Assembly: GCA_028821235.1 (NCBI GenBank)
Contig: JAPPGV010000014.1
Location: 44,396 to 108,395 of the forward strand
Source: a bacterium
GTDB taxonomy: Bacteria > Actinomycetota > Acidimicrobiia > Spongiisociales > Spongiisociaceae
Length of the DNA: 64,000 nucleotides
Reading direction: 5' to 3'
Notes under the pieces: model-generated
Databases searched by the model: none
Seen by the model: only the letters and a program-made list of their open reading frames with translations
Told to the model about the DNA's origin: nothing
Shown here: positions 7,444 to 16,434 of the stretch, piece after piece
Position numbering within the stretch: position 1 is the stretch's first letter
How the letters are laid out: every line of letters begins with the position of its first letter
Program-made: the position numbers and the translations under genes

Positions 7444-9582
7444 CTACCAACCGCCAACTAGCTCTTCCGGGATCGGGAACCCGGTCCAGGAGGTTGCCTC
7501 GAACCTGTCCAGGTCCGAGCCCAGCAGGCCGCCTTCCGACACGGTGAAGAGCGTGTCGCCCACCACCAGGGACCGGAGGATCGGCCAGGGGCCCCAGAAG
7601 CGGAGCTCGTCCTCGGGAACGCCGGGCACCTTCGGCTCGTGCTCGACAGTGGCCAGTTGCCGGATGCCTCCGGCGCCGACCGAGAGCACGAAGGCCCCCG
7701 CGAAGTAGTCCCAGTAGTCTGACTGGTCGTCGTACTTCCACCAGCCCACCGGCATCACGGCCATGTCCTTCGGCGCCCAGTACAGGAAGGCGCGGTGGTC
7801 CCACTCCACGTCCGAATAGGAGTCCTCCACGGTGAACTGATGGATGCGAAGCGGGTTGGCCAGATCGGAGACATCGAACACCGATACCTGGGTGCCCAGC
7901 GTCCAACCCCGCTCATCGGCATCCTGACCGATTCCCAGCAGGAGCCCGTCACCGATCGGGTGCAGGTAGGCGGAGTAGCCGAGGATCTTGAGCTCACCCA
8001 CCACCCGGGGGTTCTCGGGGTCGGACAGGTCGACGGTGTAGAGCGGATCGGTCTGGCGGAAGGTGACTATGTAGCCGATATCGCCGATGAACCGGACGGC
8101 GAAAATGCGCTCGCCCTGCCCGAGACCTCCCACGGATCCGACGATCCGTAGCTGCCGGCCATCCCTGGCCATAACGTCCACCCGGCTCACCGAGGGCCGG
8201 TTCTCACGGACCCACCAGCTCCACGAAGGGTCGTCGGTGGAGGCCACCCGCAGGTGTCCGTCGTACTCGGACATGGCGAACTGGTTCAGGAGGAATCCGT
8301 CCACCGATCCGCTCGCCAGGTATTCGGGGCCGCCCGAGCCCCCGATGTCGAATTGATGGATATGGGTGCTGATGGCTTCCGCCTCCCTGATCGCCGTCTC
8401 CTCGTCGAGGGCATCCCAGTCGGCCCAGCGCTGGGTGGCGACGTAGAGGTTGGTCGACGACGCGTAGACCGTGTCGCCTCCCGACATCACGGTTGACACC
8501 GCCTCGGTGCCGATCCCGCCGGCGAGGTCGAAGCTCAGCACGGACAGGAAGTCGAACCCCGAGAACTGCTCGGGTGCGTATGACGAGGCACAATCGATGA
8601 ACAGGCCCCGCGAGATGCCGCCCGTACCCTCGAGGACGTAACCAGGTGCCCAGTCCTCCAGAGTCGATTCCGCGATGGTCATCCGGTTGGCCATCTCGGC
8701 CCTGGCCTCGGCCGACCGGGACGCGGGATAGACGAACGGGAGCCGTTCGTGGGGCCGGGAGGAGAGGACCAGGCTGACCCGCTCGCCCACCAGCCGGGCC
8801 GACACGTACCTGCCCTCCACCGTGAGAGTGCCGGTCACGGTCAGGTTCCCGGGGTCGGACAGATCGACCTGGACCACCTGGGTGAGGTCGCCGACCGGTC
8901 CATAGCCGCCGGCCATCAGCAGGGCGGTGCCTTCGCCGAGGAACATCCGGAAACTGTGGAACCTGCCGAGACTCTCGTCCTTGCCCTGCTGGGACTCCCA
9001 GGACCAGAGATCGAGCGTCCCCACCAGTTCAGGACTGCCTGACGAGACGTCGATGTAGTGGAGCATGCCATGGGCCAGGACGAGGATCCGGCTTCCGTCG
9101 GTCTTGACGAGGTCCGGCTCGTCGACGCCGATTTCCTGGACGTTGGTGGTCGAGTAGTCGACGCCGGCTTGCGGGGCCGAGGCGACGCTGTCGGCCGCGG
9201 CCGCAGCGCTTTCCTCCATGATCTCGAAATCTGCCTCTTCCACGATGAGCTCTTCGGGGTAGCGGCCACCGTCGAGGCCGTAGGGCCCCACCCGTTCCAG
9301 CGCTTCCGCCTTGACGTGGCCGATGAACGCATCGCACGAATCGAACTCCACTAGCGCCGAGGCGAAGAGACCGACAACGGGGTCCGGGCCGGTGGTGGAG
9401 ACCGTGAGGCCCGTAGTGGAGACTGCGGAGCCGGTGGTGAGGGCCGTGGTAACGGTGATCGCCGGTACCGTTGCTACGGTCGGGGTGATGGCAACCGGTC
9501 GGGTGGTGGTCACGGCCGGGTCCGGCGCGCAGGCGCCGACGAGGAGTGCCATGACGACCAACCAGACTGCGTGCTTCCTCAT
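7444..9582 (-). CDS. secreted beta-propeller lipoprotein
   Basis: A signal peptide with lipobox LLVGAC (Cys 18) predicts an exported lipoprotein of 712 residues. A Thr/Val/Pro-rich spacer follows, then repeated blades with recurring (V)DLSDPxNP(R/L)-type turns, for example VDLSDPGN, VDLSDPENPRVVG and FDVSDLANPLRI. This matches the large beta-propeller family (Pfam Beta_propel) of extracytoplasmic proteins whose function is not established. An ATG with GGAG six bases upstream defines the start. It is divergent from sufC. The last codons overlap one of the CTAGTTG-type tracts seen at several gene ends here. No catalytic residues are recognised. Confidence 0.85.
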   Translation of the reverse strand: MRKHAVWLVVMALLVGACAPDPAVTTTRPVAITPTVATVPAITVTTALTTGSAVSTTGLTVSTTGPDPVVGLFASALVEFDSCDAFIGHVKAEALERVGPYGLDGGRYPEELIVEEADFEIMEESAAAAADSVASAPQAGVDYSTTNVQEIGVDEPDLVKTDGSRILVLAHGMLHYIDVSSGSPELVGTLDLWSWESQQGKDESLGRFHSFRMFLGEGTALLMAGGYGPVGDLTQVVQVDLSDPGNLTVTGTLTVEGRYVSARLVGERVSLVLSSRPHERLPFVYPASRSAEARAEMANRMTIAESTLEDWAPGYVLEGTGGISRGLFIDCASSYAPEQFSGFDFLSVLSFDLAGGIGTEAVSTVMSGGDTVYASSTNLYVATQRWADWDALDEETAIREAEAISTHIHQFDIGGSGGPEYLASGSVDGFLLNQFAMSEYDGHLRVASTDDPSWSWWVRENRPSVSRVDVMARDGRQLRIVGSVGGLGQGERIFAVRFIGDIGYIVTFRQTDPLYTVDLSDPENPRVVGELKILGYSAYLHPIGDGLLLGIGQDADERGWTLGTQVSVFDVSDLANPLRIHQFTVEDSYSDVEWDHRAFLYWAPKDMAVMPVGWWKYDDQSDYWDYFAGAFVLSVGAGGIRQLATVEHEPKVPGVPEDELRFWGPWPILRSLVVGDTLFTVSEGGLLGSDLDRFEATSWTGFPIPEELVGGW

Positions 9583-9651
9583 GTCCGGCTCCTTCCAGGA
9601 ATGATTCTGATGGACGATTCCTCCCTATGACGCCCCGGGGCCGCCCTTCGG

Positions 9652-9681
9652 TTCCCGACCCCGCAGCGGGGCGGGTACCCT
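9652..9681 (+). promoter_or_regulatory. candidate promoter of the suf operon
   Basis: TTCCCG at 9652-9657 and TACCCT at 9676-9681 are separated by 18 bases, in the intergenic region between divergent genes and 37 bp before the sufC start. The -10 box fits the TANNNT pattern of actinobacterial housekeeping promoters. The -35 box is weak. Confidence 0.35.
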
Positions 9682-9718
9682 GGGGTCCGCACCGCTTCCT
9701 CATCAGGAGATCCACCCA

Positions 9719-10477
9719 TTGACCGACCCCGGCCCCCTGCTGGCCGTCGAAGACCTGCATGCGTCTGTCGGCGGACAACCCATCCTGTGCGGCGTCAACC
9801 TCACTGCCCGTAGGGGCGAGATCCACGCCATCATGGGTCCCAACGGCTCCGGGAAGTCCACCCTGGCCAAGGTCTTGATGGGACATCCGGGCTACGAGGT
9901 CACGTCCGGGATGGTCTCCTTCAAGGGGGAGGACATAACGGAGGCCGATCCCCCCAGCCGGGCCAACATGGGAATGTTTCTCGCCTTCCAGTATCCGGAG
10001 GAGATTCCGGGCGTGTCGGTCGTCAACTTCCTCCGCACCGCGCTCAGCAACCGGACCGGGGTCGATTACACCGTTCTCGAGTTGCGGTTGCGGGTCATGG
10101 ACGCCATGGAGTCGCTCGGCATGGATGCCTCCTTCGCCGACCGCTACGTGAACCAGGGCTTCTCCGGAGGCGAACGCAAGCGCAACGAGGTCCTGCAGAT
10201 GGTGGTGCTCGAGCCGGAGCTGGCCATCATGGACGAGACCGACTCCGGACTCGACATAGATGCCCTCCAGGTCGTGGCCGAAGGGGTGAACCGCCTGGCC
10301 GGGCCCGAGCGCGGGTTTGTCGTCATAACCCATTACCAGCGGCTCCTCGACTACGTCACCCCCGACCACGTCCACGTACTGGTTGATGGCCGGATCGTGA
10401 GATCCGGTGGCGCCGATTTGGCCCATCAACTGGAGGAGGAAGGATACGAAGCCTTCCGAGCCGTCGCGGCGCCATGA
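9719..10477 (+). CDS. sufC: Fe-S cluster assembly ATPase SufC
   Basis: This is the ABC-type ATPase that drives the SufBCD scaffold in iron-sulfur cluster assembly. In 252 residues it shows Walker A GPNGSGKST (about residue 40), signature FSGGERKR (about 149) and Walker B LAIMDETDSGLD, the last being typical of SufC. A TTG start is preceded by AGGAG at good spacing. The stop overlaps the sufS start as ATGA. No sufB or sufD gene is adjacent in this window; the upstream neighbour is divergent and unrelated. Confidence 0.95.
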   Translation: MTDPGPLLAVEDLHASVGGQPILCGVNLTARRGEIHAIMGPNGSGKSTLAKVLMGHPGYEVTSGMVSFKGEDITEADPPSRANMGMFLAFQYPEEIPGVSVVNFLRTALSNRTGVDYTVLELRLRVMDAMESLGMDASFADRYVNQGFSGGERKRNEVLQMVVLEPELAIMDETDSGLDIDALQVVAEGVNRLAGPERGFVVITHYQRLLDYVTPDHVHVLVDGRIVRSGGADLAHQLEEEGYEAFRAVAAP

Positions 10478-11709
10478 TCGACACCGACGCCGTACGCGGT
10501 GACTTCCCCATCCTGGAGCGCAGGATCAACGGCCGCAGGTTGGCCTTTCTCGACTCCGCGGCGAGCTCGCAGAAGCCGGTACAGGTGCTCGACGCGATGG
10601 CGGACATCTACCGTAACTCCTACGCCAACGTCCATCGCGGCGCCTACACCCTCTCGCACGAGGCTACCGAGGCCTACGAGGAGGCCCGCCACAAGGTGGC
10701 CGTCTTCCTGAACGCCACCAGCGACGAGGAGATCGTCTTCACCCGTAGCGCCACCGCAGCGATGAACCTGTTCGCATACGGCTGGGGCCTCAACAATCTC
10801 AAGTCGGGTGACCGGATCCTGACCAGCGTGATGGAGCACCACGCCAATATCGTGCCCTGGCACATCATCGCCCGCCACACCGGGGCGGAACTGCGCTACA
10901 TGGAGTTGACCGACGGTTTCCGGCTCGATCTGGAAGGTGCTCACGACCGGTTCGACGAGCGGGTCAAGGTGGTGGCGGTATCGGGAATGTCCAACGTGCT
11001 GGGCACCATGCCACCGGTGGGCGAGATCGCCCGCCTGGCTCACGAGGTGGGGGCCGTGCTCCTGGTCGACGGCGCCCAACTGGTTCCTCACGCTCCGGTG
11101 GACGTCCGGACCCTCGGGGCCGACTTCCTGGGGTTCTCGGGCCACAAGATGCTCGGGCCGACCGGCATCGGGGTCTTGTGGGGTCGGAGGGCGCTGCTGG
11201 AGAGCATGGAGCCGGCCGAGGGCGGCGGCGAGATGATCCGAGATGTCCGATTGTACGAATCGGATTGGGCGGAGGTGCCACACAAGTTCGAGGCCGGTAC
11301 CCCGCCGTTCGTGGAGGCTATCGGGTTGGGCGCGGCGGTGGACTACCTGTCCGCCATCGGGATGGACAACGTTCTCCAGCACGATCGGGAACTCACCGGC
11401 TACGCCCTGGAGCGGCTCGCCGGAGTCCCCGGCCTCTCCGTTCAGGGCCCGGCGGACACCGTTGACCGGGGTGGTGCGATCAGCTTCGACCTGGCCGGCA
11501 TCCACGCCCACGACGTAGCCACCATCCTCGACCAGGAGGGTGTGGCGGTACGGGCCGGGCACCACTGCGCCAAGCCGTTGCTCCGGAGCCTGGGTCTGAC
11601 CGCCTCGACCCGGGCGTCGTTCTACGTCTATAACGTGCCCGCGGAGGTGGACGCGCTGGTGGACGCCCTAGGCGTGGCCCGGCGCATATTCGGACTCGAC
11701 GGCGCTTGA
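10474..11709 (+). CDS. sufS: cysteine desulfurase SufS
   Basis: This PLP enzyme takes sulfur from cysteine for cluster assembly. The internal aldimine Lys is in FSGHKMLGPTGIG (about residue 226). The persulfide-carrying Cys is in RAGHHCAKP (about residue 364), placing it in the group II (SufS) class that works with SufU or SufE. Its 411 residues match the family. The start overlaps sufC by four bases, so the two are translationally coupled. Confidence 0.96.
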   Translation: MIDTDAVRGDFPILERRINGRRLAFLDSAASSQKPVQVLDAMADIYRNSYANVHRGAYTLSHEATEAYEEARHKVAVFLNATSDEEIVFTRSATAAMNLFAYGWGLNNLKSGDRILTSVMEHHANIVPWHIIARHTGAELRYMELTDGFRLDLEGAHDRFDERVKVVAVSGMSNVLGTMPPVGEIARLAHEVGAVLLVDGAQLVPHAPVDVRTLGADFLGFSGHKMLGPTGIGVLWGRRALLESMEPAEGGGEMIRDVRLYESDWAEVPHKFEAGTPPFVEAIGLGAAVDYLSAIGMDNVLQHDRELTGYALERLAGVPGLSVQGPADTVDRGGAISFDLAGIHAHDVATILDQEGVAVRAGHHCAKPLLRSLGLTASTRASFYVYNVPAEVDALVDALGVARRIFGLDGA

Positions 11710-11884
11710 GGGACCGGGATTGCCGGCGGTGAGCAATCGGGTAACGGCAACGAACCGGCTGCGCTCTCCAGGAGGGTACTGAGAATGTCCAGTTGCCAGG
11801 TATCGGGCAATGAAACCCCAGGTCAATGCTTCGCTGGCCAACCCATCCCCGTCTCTTTCGGCACGCTCCTATGGTGGGACGCTC

Positions 11885-12343
11885 ATGGCGCTTGAAGACC
11901 TCTACCGCGAGGTGATCCTCGACCATTACCGGAATCCCCGTAACCGGCAGGTCCTCGGGCGGGCCAACGCGGCCGCCGACGGGAACAATCCGCTGTGCGG
12001 CGACGAGGTCCGGGTCGAACTGCTGATCGAGGGGGGCGAGGTCACCGCTATCGGGGTGACCGGTCACGGATGCTCGATATCGCAAGCCTCGGGCTCGATG
12101 ATGGGCGACGCGGTCAAGGGGCGGAGCATCGAGACGATCCGGACGCTCACGGACCGGTTCAAGGGCATGATGAGCATTGACGGCGCCGGTGAGCCCGGGC
12201 TCGACCCGAGCCGGCCGGGTGCGGTCCTGGGTGATCTGGAGGCACTCCAGGGAGTCCGCAAGTTCCCGGTCCGCATCAAGTGCGCCAACCTGCCCTGGAC
12301 CACTCTGGAAGAGGCCATCAACAACTTCGTTGCCAGTCATTAG
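11885..12343 (+). CDS. sufU: sulfur-relay protein SufU
   Basis: This IscU-like protein accepts persulfide sulfur from SufS using a bound zinc. Three conserved Cys are present: in LCGDEV (about 39), GHGCSISQ (about 64) and CANLPW (about 134), with the Asp of CGDE as the fourth zinc ligand. The ATG at 11885 gives 152 residues, the normal size and the normal N-terminus (MALEDLYREVILDHY). An in-frame ATG 25 codons earlier would add an unrelated leader. It lies 175 bp after sufS, a gap in which I see no gene. Confidence 0.94.
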   Translation: MALEDLYREVILDHYRNPRNRQVLGRANAAADGNNPLCGDEVRVELLIEGGEVTAIGVTGHGCSISQASGSMMGDAVKGRSIETIRTLTDRFKGMMSIDGAGEPGLDPSRPGAVLGDLEALQGVRKFPVRIKCANLPWTTLEEAINNFVASH

Positions 12344-12361
12344 TTCCTGGCAACTAGCCAA

Positions 12362-13753
12362 CTAAAGGATTCCTCCCTCGGTCATCCGCTTGATGTCCAG
12401 CACCCGATCCAACTCCTCCGCGTCCATCAGACCCATGTCGAGCACCACCTCGCGGATGGTGCGGCCCGTGGCGTAGGCCTCCTTGGCCACCCGGGCGCCC
12501 ATGTCGTAGCCGATGCGCGGGTTGAGGGCGGTGACCACCGCCAGGTTGCTCTCCGCCAGCCGGCGAGCCCGCACCGCATCCGCCTCGATCCCGTCGACGC
12601 AGCGTTCCCGCAGGGTGGACGAGGCGGTGGCCAGGAGCCCGATCGACTCCAGGAGGTTGTGGGCCATCATCGGCATCATCACGTTGAGCTCGAAGTTGCC
12701 GCTGGCACCGCCCCATGAGATGGCCGAGTCGTTTCCGATCACCTGCGCGGCAACCTGGCACACCATCTCGGGAATGACCGGATTGACCTTTCCGGGCATG
12801 ATCGAGGATCCCGGCTGGAGGGCGGGAAGCCTGATCTCCCCCAGGCCCGTACGGGGTCCCGACGCCAGCCAGCGCAGATCGTTGGCGATCTTGGACAGGG
12901 ACACCGCGACGGTCTTCAGGGCGCCCGAAGCCATGACGACCGCATCCTTCCCCGCCTGGGCCTCGAAGTGGTTGGCGGCCTCCCGGAGCGGATAGCCGGT
13001 CCTCCTGGCCATCAGCCCGATGACCGAAGCCGCGAACCCGGGCGGCGCGTTGATTCCCGTTCCGACGGCGGTGCCTCCCAGGGCGAGCTCGTCGAGGTCG
13101 GGCAACACCGCCAGCAGGCGTTCGACGCCCTTCGCGACCTGCGCCGCGTACGAGGAGAACTCCTGGCCCAGCGTCACGGGCGTGGCGTCCATCAGGTGGG
13201 TGCGGCCGGACTTGACCACGTCCCCGAAGTCGGCCGACCTCGCCTCGAGCGATCGAGCCAGCGCCTCCAGCGCAGGCATCAGGTCCTCTCTGGTGGCGGA
13301 CGCAGCCGCCACGTGCATGGCGGTGGGGATCACATCGTTCGAGGACTGGCCGAAGTTGACGTGATCGTTGGGATGGACCGACCGGTCCCCTGTCGAACCT
13401 CCGAGCAACTGGGCGGCCCGGTTGGCGATGACCTCGTTGGCGTTGGTGTTGGTGGAGGTACCCGACCCGGTCTGGAAGACGTCGAGCACGAAGTGGTCGT
13501 CCCAGAGACCGGCCATGACCTCGTCCGCTGCCTGCGACACCGCCGAGGCGATCTCGGTCGGCAGATGACGTTCCGCGCCCGCCACCTGCGCGGCCGAGCC
13601 CTTGATCAGGCCGAGCGCCCAGATGAACCAGCGGCCGAACCTACGGTCGGAGATGGGGAAGTTCTCTACTGCCCTCCGGGTCGAGGCGCCGTAGAGAGCA
13701 TCCGATGGGATCTCCACCTCCCCCATGGAGTCCTTCTCGATCCGGAACCGCAC
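12362..13753 (-). CDS. fumC: fumarate hydratase class II
   Basis: This TCA-cycle enzyme interconverts fumarate and L-malate. Of the three conserved superfamily regions it shows [27 protein letters not shown] and the signature [15 protein letters not shown]. The GTG at 13753 with GGTGAGG upstream gives 463 residues, close to the E. coli FumC length. The frame stays open further upstream without homology. It is convergent with sufU, and the 18-bp gap holds an imperfect AACTAGC repeat. Confidence 0.95.
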   Translation of the reverse strand: MRFRIEKDSMGEVEIPSDALYGASTRRAVENFPISDRRFGRWFIWALGLIKGSAAQVAGAERHLPTEIASAVSQAADEVMAGLWDDHFVLDVFQTGSGTSTNTNANEVIANRAAQLLGGSTGDRSVHPNDHVNFGQSSNDVIPTAMHVAAASATREDLMPALEALARSLEARSADFGDVVKSGRTHLMDATPVTLGQEFSSYAAQVAKGVERLLAVLPDLDELALGGTAVGTGINAPPGFAASVIGLMARRTGYPLREAANHFEAQAGKDAVVMASGALKTVAVSLSKIANDLRWLASGPRTGLGEIRLPALQPGSSIMPGKVNPVIPEMVCQVAAQVIGNDSAISWGGASGNFELNVMMPMMAHNLLESIGLLATASSTLRERCVDGIEADAVRARRLAESNLAVVTALNPRIGYDMGARVAKEAYATGRTIREVVLDMGLMDAEELDRVLDIKRMTEGGIL

Positions 13754-13853
13754 CAACCCCTCACCTTCGTCACCTCGACCGCGCCCTTCATGGGCGGGGC
13801 ATAGCGAGTGTACCCCGCCGGGCCATCCGGCAGCACACCTCGCCACCACGCTC

Positions 13854-14762
13854 CTACAGGCCGAGACGCTCGATCCGGTCGGGATAGCGCTGCCAGTCCT
13901 TCTCGACCTTCACGCGGAGATCCAGGAAGATCCGCCGGCCCAGCGCCTCCTCCAGCTCGCGCCGCGCCCGGGTGCCGGCATCGCGCAAGTTGGTCCCGCC
14001 CGCACCCACCACGATCCCCTTCTGGGACTCCCGCTCCACGTAGATGACCGCTTCGATACGGGTCAGGCCATCCTCCCGGACCTCGATCCCCTCGGTCTTG
14101 ACGGCTACCGAGTGGGGTAACTCCTGCCAGAGCCCGGGTAGCAACTTCTCCCGGACGGTCTCGGCGATCAATACCTCGTCCGGCCGGTCGCTCACCACAC
14201 CGGGTGGATACAGGGCCGGACCTTCCGGCAGGCGGGGAACCAGCTCGGCGACCACCCTTTCCAGGCCGTCGCCCTCGAGAGCCGAGACCGGGATGTAGGC
14301 GCCGAAGTCCCACAGCGCCGCCTCGCTCAACCGTTCCGCCACGCGACTCTTGCGCGCCGCGTCCACCTTGTTGACGATCAGGACCACCTGCTCCTGTTCC
14401 ACCGAGTCGAGGAGGTGTTCCGCTATACGGCGGTCTCCGGGCCCAACCCGGGCGGTGGCGTCTATGACGAACACCGTGCAGTCGGCGTCGGTCACGGTCC
14501 GGTATGCGGTCGAGTTGAGGCGCTCACCCAGGGCCGTCCGGGGGCGGTGGAGCCCGGGCGTATCCACGAACACGATCTGGGCGGCGGTGTCTTCCACCGT
14601 CAGAACGCCCCGGACGCTCAATCGGGTGGTCTGCGGCCGCCGGGAGGTGATGGTCACCTTCTGCCCGACCAGGCTGTTGATCAACGTCGACTTGCCGACG
14701 TTGGGCCGCCCCACCACCGCCACGAATCCGGAACGCACGCGGCTCTCAGCGATCGGTGTCAC
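13854..14762 (-). CDS. era: ribosome assembly GTPase Era
   Basis: Era binds 16S rRNA and couples GTP hydrolysis to small-subunit maturation. It shows G1 GRPNVGKS, the G2-region T of PQTTR, G3 DTPGLH, G4 NKVD, and a C-terminal KH domain with [19 protein letters not shown] at 14762 places the usual 15-17 residues before the GTPase core and overlaps the corC stop; a GTG at 14738 is the alternative. It closes the conserved phoH-pgpH-ybeY-corC-era run. Confidence 0.95.
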   Translation of the reverse strand: MTPIAESRVRSGFVAVVGRPNVGKSTLINSLVGQKVTITSRRPQTTRLSVRGVLTVEDTAAQIVFVDTPGLHRPRTALGERLNSTAYRTVTDADCTVFVIDATARVGPGDRRIAEHLLDSVEQEQVVLIVNKVDAARKSRVAERLSEAALWDFGAYIPVSALEGDGLERVVAELVPRLPEGPALYPPGVVSDRPDEVLIAETVREKLLPGLWQELPHSVAVKTEGIEVREDGLTRIEAVIYVERESQKGIVVGAGGTNLRDAGTRARRELEEALGRRIFLDLRVKVEKDWQRYPDRIERLGL

Positions 14763-15942
14763 CCACCCGGTGGACCAGCACGCGTTCCACCCGCCGACCC
14801 TGCACCCGGTCGGCGACCAGCACGGCCTCACCCATCTCGAAGCGCTCCCCCACCATCGGAACCCGCCCTGCCAGCCCGAGCACCAGGCCGCCCACGGTAT
14901 CCCACTCGTCATCGGGCAGATCGGCGCCCAAGACCTGGTTGAGGTCGTCCACCGACAATCGAGCCGCCACCAGGAACCCTCCGTCATCCAGAGGCTGCAC
15001 CATGGGGGCCTCGGTGTCGTACTCGTCGACTATCTCACCCACCAACTCCTCGATCAGGTCCTCGATGGTGACCAGCCCGGCGGTCCCGCCGAACTCGTCC
15101 ACCGCAATGGCGATGTGAATCTGGGTCGACTGCATCTCCCGGAGCAGGTCGGGCACGGGCTTGGACTCGGGAACGAAGTAGGGCTCGCGGGAGATCCGGG
15201 TGACGGGCTCCGGATCCCGTGATGCCGCCACCCGGCCCAACAAGTCCTTGGCATACACCATTCCCACTATGTCGTCCGTCCCCTTGCCGGTGACCGGCAC
15301 CCGCGAGTAGCCGCAGTCCAGGATGAGATCCAGGGCCTCCGTGGTGGTGCTGGCGGCGCCCAGCGTCACCATGTCCGTTCGCGGCACCATCACCTCGCGC
15401 ACGATGGCATCGGAGAACTCCAGAACCGAGGAGATCATACGGATCTCCTCTCGATCCGACGGATCGTGATCGCCGTTGGCCACGGCCGGGGCCAGGACGA
15501 TGTCCTCCTCGTCCTCGATCAGGTCTCCCGCCCGGCTGCCGATCGAGATCGCCAGGCGCAACAGCCTGGCCAGCCGGTATGCGATCCGGTGGGGCCGCTT
15601 CCGGCCGACCGAGCGGGGCCACAGGTCTCCCAGCAGCACGATCATGGCGGCCGTCAGCGCCAGCGCCATAGCCAGCCGCGACCCGCTCAGCATGGCCCCG
15701 GTAGCCCAGGCGGCCGAGAGGGCGACGGTCACCAGGAGGGTGGCATGTATCAAGGAGATGGCCGGCCGGATACGGGTGCGCTCCTCCAGCAGCTCCGCGA
15801 CGATCCCGGCGCCCTCCCTGCCGTCCGCGGCGTCGTGCAAGGCATCGGCTCGAGGCGTGCGGACCAGCGACTCACCGGCCGCCCGGAGCGCTGCCGCCAG
15901 CGAGAGCACCGCCACCGCCGCCGTCCAGGCCAGCCAGTTCAT
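14746..15942 (-). CDS. CorC/HlyC family membrane protein with paired CBS domains
   Basis: This 398-residue inner-membrane protein has an N-terminal CNNM-type region with three or four spans (residues about 1-125), a central CBS pair (about 190-315, including SRVPVTGKGTDDIVG and FGGTAGLVTIEDLIEELVG) and a C-terminal CorC_HlyC domain. The family is linked to divalent-cation export and homeostasis; the ion is not readable from sequence. Its start overlaps the ybeY stop (ATGA-type) and its stop overlaps era, so it is within a coupled operon. Confidence 0.9.
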   Translation of the reverse strand: MNWLAWTAAVAVLSLAAALRAAGESLVRTPRADALHDAADGREGAGIVAELLEERTRIRPAISLIHATLLVTVALSAAWATGAMLSGSRLAMALALTAAMIVLLGDLWPRSVGRKRPHRIAYRLARLLRLAISIGSRAGDLIEDEEDIVLAPAVANGDHDPSDREEIRMISSVLEFSDAIVREVMVPRTDMVTLGAASTTTEALDLILDCGYSRVPVTGKGTDDIVGMVYAKDLLGRVAASRDPEPVTRISREPYFVPESKPVPDLLREMQSTQIHIAIAVDEFGGTAGLVTIEDLIEELVGEIVDEYDTEAPMVQPLDDGGFLVAARLSVDDLNQVLGADLPDDEWDTVGGLVLGLAGRVPMVGERFEMGEAVLVADRVQGRRVERVLVHRVGDTDR

Positions 15943-16409
15943 CTCCGCTCCATCCCGATCGCGGCCAGGAGGTGGCGCTCCCTCGATTCCATTTCTTCGG
16001 CCTCCGAATCCGACTCATGGTCATAACCGACCAGGTGCAGCAGACCGTGGGTGACCATGAGCGCCATCTCATCCTCGTACGCAGTGCCGAGGCGCCGCGC
16101 CTGGTCTTGGACGTAACAGGGCGCGATGATCACGTCGCCGAGCGCGTACGGTACCCCCGCCCCGCTCCGGGCGGCGCTCTCCCGATGCCTCACACCGCGC
16201 GGCGCAAGAGGTAGCGCCAGCACGTCGGTCGGCCCTTCCCGGCCCAGGAACCGCTGATTGTGTACCGCCATGTCATCGTCGGTTACCAGCATGATCCCCA
16301 CCTCGGTGGACGATGGCATGTCCTCCTTCTCCAGCACGACCGCCGCCAGGGCGCAGAGGCCATCCCCGTCGACCGGTAGGTCCTGGTGGTTCGATAAGAG
16401 AATCTCCAC
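15939..16409 (-). CDS. ybeY: endoribonuclease YbeY
   Basis: YbeY is a zinc-dependent single-strand RNase for 16S rRNA 3' maturation and ribosome quality control. The diagnostic zinc motif HGLLHLVGYDH is near residue 122. GTG starts the 156-residue protein, within family size. It is 25 bp after pgpH and overlaps corC. Confidence 0.95.
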   Translation of the reverse strand: MEILLSNHQDLPVDGDGLCALAAVVLEKEDMPSSTEVGIMLVTDDDMAVHNQRFLGREGPTDVLALPLAPRGVRHRESAARSGAGVPYALGDVIIAPCYVQDQARRLGTAYEDEMALMVTHGLLHLVGYDHESDSEAEEMESRERHLLAAIGMERR

Positions 16410-16434
16410 GGGCTACGTATCCAACCGCGGGCGT

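Noticed and set aside
9029..10429. A 466-codon minus-strand frame opposite sufC and the lipoprotein start
   Set aside because: It is antisense to sufC and only extends into the lipoprotein gene in another phase; composition is typical of shadow frames in high-GC DNA.
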